Source: JARYMI01 sp964550915
Lineage (GTDB): Bacteria > Acidobacteriota > Aminicenantia > Aminicenantales > UBA8522
Length of the DNA stretch: 7,611 nucleotides
Reading direction: 5' to 3'
Assembly: GCA_964550915.1 (NCBI GenBank)
Contig: CAZKBY010000135.1
Coordinates: forward strand, 1 to 7,611
The notes beneath the pieces were generated by a model. That model did not search any database. It had not been told where the DNA came from and was given only the letters and a program-made list of their open reading frames with translations. Shown here piece by piece: positions 5,101 through 7,611 of this stretch (its first letter is position 1; each line of letters begins with the position of its first letter). Made by a program: the position numbers and the translations under genes.

Positions 5101-7611
5101 CCCTTCAAAGCCTTCGCAACATCTTCACACCGCCGGCAGAACGTCGGATAATCGCTGCTTGTCCCCACGTAGGGAGAATAATTCCAGCACCTCAGGCATT
5201 TCTCACCCGGAGCTCGCCTCACCCGGATTCTCATCTCGTCCGAAGAATCGGGCTCGAGGACAACCGATGAGACGATAAACAGAGTGGCCAGTTCTGGCTT
5301 GTATCTCTCGATAAAGCTCCGGTCAGAGGCCGGAACCGTGAGGCGCACTTCTGCCTCCAGTGAATTTCCGATGAGCTTCGTTTCCCGCGCCTTCTCGAGT
5401 TCTTTGAGCACAGCTTCGCGAAGGCCGAGCAGCCGCTCCATGTCCTGGCTTTTTTCTGGTTCGAGCCACTTCTCTCCGAAAACCGGGAAGGTCTCGAGGT
5501 GGACAGACTCTTCCCGGCTGGCAAACAAGGGTAAATTTTCCCAGGCTTCCTCAGCCGTAAAAGGCAGGACCGGCGCCATGAGAACCAGGGTATCCTTAAG
5601 AATCCGGAAAAAAGCTGTCTGAGCGGATTTTCGCAGCCGCGAGCTTTTGGCTGAGCAGTAAAGCCTGTCTTTGATGACATCTAAGTAGAAAGCGCTGAGC
5701 TCGACTGTGAAGAAACTGAAGATCGAGTGAAAAACGATGTGGTAGGCATAATCATCGTATGCCTTAATAACGCGCCTTCCGACCTCGGCTGCCTTCTCCA
5801 GGGCCCAACGGTCGAGGAGGAGCATGTCTTCTCGGCTGACCGACTCGGTGTCCGGCGAAAAATCATAGATATTCCCCAGGAGAAATCGCCAGGTGTTCCT
5901 GATTTTGCGGTAGGCGTCGACAAGCCGCTGGAGGATCTCGCTCCCCAGCCTGGCGTCTTCCTTGTAATCCAACATGGCCACCCAGAGCCGCAACACTTCT
6001 GCGCCGTTTTGGGAGATGATTTCTTCGGGTTCAATAAAGTTGCCGAGCGATTTCGACATCGCCCTCCCCTGCTCGTCGAGGACGAACCCATGGGTGATGC
6101 ACGTTTTGTAGGGGGAAGCAGCCCTGGCGCCTACCCCAACCAGCAGAGAGCTGTTGAACCAGCCCCGGTACTGGTCATGTCCTTCAATATAGATATCCGC
6201 AGGCCAGGGCAGGTCGGGCCTCTTGCCAAGCACAGCGTGGCTCGCTCCGGATTCGAACCAGACGTCGAGGATGTTGCTTTCTTTTTCGAATTTCTCCGAT
6301 CCGCACCGCGGGCACTTTGCTTGATCCGGTAGAAGCTCCTCGGCTCTCTTCGTGAACCAGGAACTTGAACCTTCTCTGGCGAAGACATCAGCAACGAGAA
6401 GAGTAATTTCTTCCGAGGCCAGGATGTGCCCGCAGGAGGAGCAATAGAATGCAGGGATGGGGACGCCCCAGAGCCGCTGGCGGGAGATGCACCAGTCCGG
6501 CCTGGCGCTCATCATGTTGGCGATTCTCTCCTCGCCCCAGGGCGGAATCCAGCGAACCTTCTTGATTTCGTCGAGGGCCCTTTTTCTCAGGCCGGCCTGG
6601 TCCATCGAGATGAACCACTGGGCGGTGGCCCTGAAGATGACGGGATTCTTGCAACGCCAGCAATGAGGATAAGAATGGGAGATCACGCTCTCCTTAAGAA
6701 GAGTCCCTTCCTTTTTCATATCTTCAGTGATCAGGCGGTTGGCTTCAAAGACATTGATCCCGCCGTAGCGCTCGACTTGAGGAATGAACTTTCCCTCGCC
6801 ATCGACGGGAGTGTAAATCTCCAGGTTATAGGCGAGCCCCGTAATGTAGTCCTCGTGGCCGTGGCCCGGCGCGGTATGGACGCAGCCTGTCCCGTCCTCC
6901 AGAGTAACGTAGTCGGCCAGCACGAGATGCGACTCACGGTTGATCCAGGGATGGCGGGCCTTCAACCCTTCCATCTCCTTTCCCGGGAATGAAGCCAGGA
7001 TTTTTGTCTTTTTGAAACCAAGTTCTTCGGTCAGGATGGGGAGAAGCCTCTTCGCTGCCATATAGACTTCAGAGCCCGCTTCAACGGCGACATATTCATG
7101 CTCCGGGTGAAAGGCGATGGCCAGGTTGGCCGGAAGAGTCCAGGGGGTTGTCGTCCAGATCAGGACAAATACTTTTTTCCCGGCGAGCGCTGGGTACTTG
7201 GCGGCGAGGTCCGAAAGCAGGGGGAATTTCACATAGATCGAGGGAGACGTGCGGTCCTTGTACTCGATTTCAGCCTCGGCCAGAGCTGTCTGACAATGGG
7301 GACACCAGTGGACGGGACGAAGCCCTTTGTACACGTTGCCAGAGGCAAAAAACGACGCCAGATGTCTCAGGACGTCGGCTTCATACTCAGGATCCATGGT
7401 CAAGTAGGGATTCTCCCACTCGCCGAAGACGCCCAGCCGCTTGAATTCCTGGCGCTGGATATCGATGAATTTCCAGGCGTATTTTTTGCATTCCTCGCGG
7501 AAGTCGATGATGGAGATCTCTTTTTTCCTGGCGCCCAAAAGCTGATCGACCTTGATCTCGATGGGCAGGCCGTGGCAGTCCCAGCCGGGAAGATAGGGAC
7601 AAAGATAACCC
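5097..7611 (-). CDS. ileS: Isoleucyl-tRNA synthetase, N-terminus outside the window
   Basis: A class I aminoacyl-tRNA synthetase that charges tRNA-Ile. The frame is open to the window edge, so 837 C-terminal residues are visible and probably the first 50-80 are missing. The fragment begins GYLCPYLPGWDCHGLPIE, with the HIGH-type motif HGLP at residues 13-16 of the fragment. The TTG near 7538 is internal, not a start. The CP1 editing domain shows WTTTPWTLP (152-160) and GTGCVHTAPGHGHEDY (240-255), with the conserved editing Asp before the last Tyr. WCISRQRLWG (373-382) and DVWFESG (449-455) follow. The second signature reads AMSKS (517-521) in place of KMSKS. An internal CxxC pair (390-393, 433-436) looks like a zinc ribbon, and a C-terminal one has Cys at 805, 808, 825 and 828. 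It heads the visible operon and its stop overlaps the lspA start. Confidence 0.96.
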   Translation of the reverse strand, partial: GYLCPYLPGWDCHGLPIEIKVDQLLGARKKEISIIDFREECKKYAWKFIDIQRQEFKRLGVFGEWENPYLTMDPEYEADVLRHLASFFASGNVYKGLRPVHWCPHCQTALAEAEIEYKDRTSPSIYVKFPLLSDLAAKYPALAGKKVFVLIWTTTPWTLPANLAIAFHPEHEYVAVEAGSEVYMAAKRLLPILTEELGFKKTKILASFPGKEMEGLKARHPWINRESHLVLADYVTLEDGTGCVHTAPGHGHEDYITGLAYNLEIYTPVDGEGKFIPQVERYGGINVFEANRLITEDMKKEGTLLKESVISHSYPHCWRCKNPVIFRATAQWFISMDQAGLRKRALDEIKKVRWIPPWGEERIANMMSARPDWCISRQRLWGVPIPAFYCSSCGHILASEEITLLVADVFAREGSSSWFTKRAEELLPDQAKCPRCGSEKFEKESNILDVWFESGASHAVLGKRPDLPWPADIYIEGHDQYRGWFNSSLLVGVGARAASPYKTCITHGFVLDEQGRAMSKSLGNFIEPEEIISQNGAEVLRLWVAMLDYKEDARLGSEILQRLVDAYRKIRNTWRFLLGNIYDFSPDTESVSREDMLLLDRWALEKAAEVGRRVIKAYDDYAYHIVFHSIFSFFTVELSAFYLDVIKDRLYCSAKSSRLRKSAQTAFFRILKDTLVLMAPVLPFTAEEAWENLPLFASREESVHLETFPVFGEKWLEPEKSQDMERLLGLREAVLKELEKARETKLIGNSLEAEVRLTVPASDRSFIERYKPELATLFIVSSVVLEPDSSDEMRIRVRRAPGEKCLRCWNYSPYVGTSSDYPTFCRRCEDVAKALKG

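Noticed and set aside
5727..6332. 201-codon open frame on the plus strand inside ileS
   Set aside because: It is fully antisense to conserved IleRS motifs, including AMSKS. I saw no promoter or recognisable domain.
6426..6992. 188-codon open frame on the plus strand inside ileS
   Set aside because: It is antisense to the conserved IleRS catalytic and editing regions. I saw no evidence of an independent gene.
7536..7538. TTG as the start of IleRS
   Set aside because: The frame continues upstream to the window edge and encodes the conserved PGWDCHGLPIE segment, so this codon is internal.

Overview
The window is a compact stretch of bacterial chromosome, G+C a little above 50% by eye, made almost entirely of housekeeping genes. 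Five of the six genes lie on the minus strand. I see no tRNA, rRNA, CRISPR array, insertion sequence or phage gene. The organism cannot be named from this alone. The Cys-rich Lgt motif, the EF-G2-like factor and the gene order suggest a Gram-negative lineage near Acidobacteriota/Aminicenantes or the former Deltaproteobacteria. That is an impression, not a demonstration.

Layout, left to right. Positions 1-79 hold a sigma70-like promoter and a strong Shine-Dalgarno site for a plus-strand GNAT acetyltransferase (80-667). A 49-bp convergent gap with a weak hairpin follows. Then, on the minus strand, comes an EF-G family GTPase (717-2810). A 121-bp gap (2811-2931) carries a good promoter and a 33-nt interrupted palindrome at the predicted 5' end of the EF-G transcript. 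The right-hand part is one tightly packed minus-strand operon, transcribed in the order ileS (5' end outside the window), lspA, lgt, rluD. All three junctions overlap, by 4, 25 and 8 nt.

How the genes work together: lgt and lspA encode consecutive steps of lipoprotein maturation (diacylglyceryl transfer, then signal peptide cleavage). ileS and rluD serve translation, through tRNA charging and 23S rRNA pseudouridylation. The EF-G-like factor is also a translation protein but appears to have its own promoter. The acetyltransferase is a separate unit of unknown substrate.

I do not see a previously undescribed system. The most useful observations concern start sites and control elements: the apparent TTG start at position 5 is better read as a -35 box, the EF-G leader has a 5'-terminal hairpin, the lgt/rluD junction has an A7 tract one base away from fusing the two frames, and EF-G, Lgt and IleRS each show motif variants.
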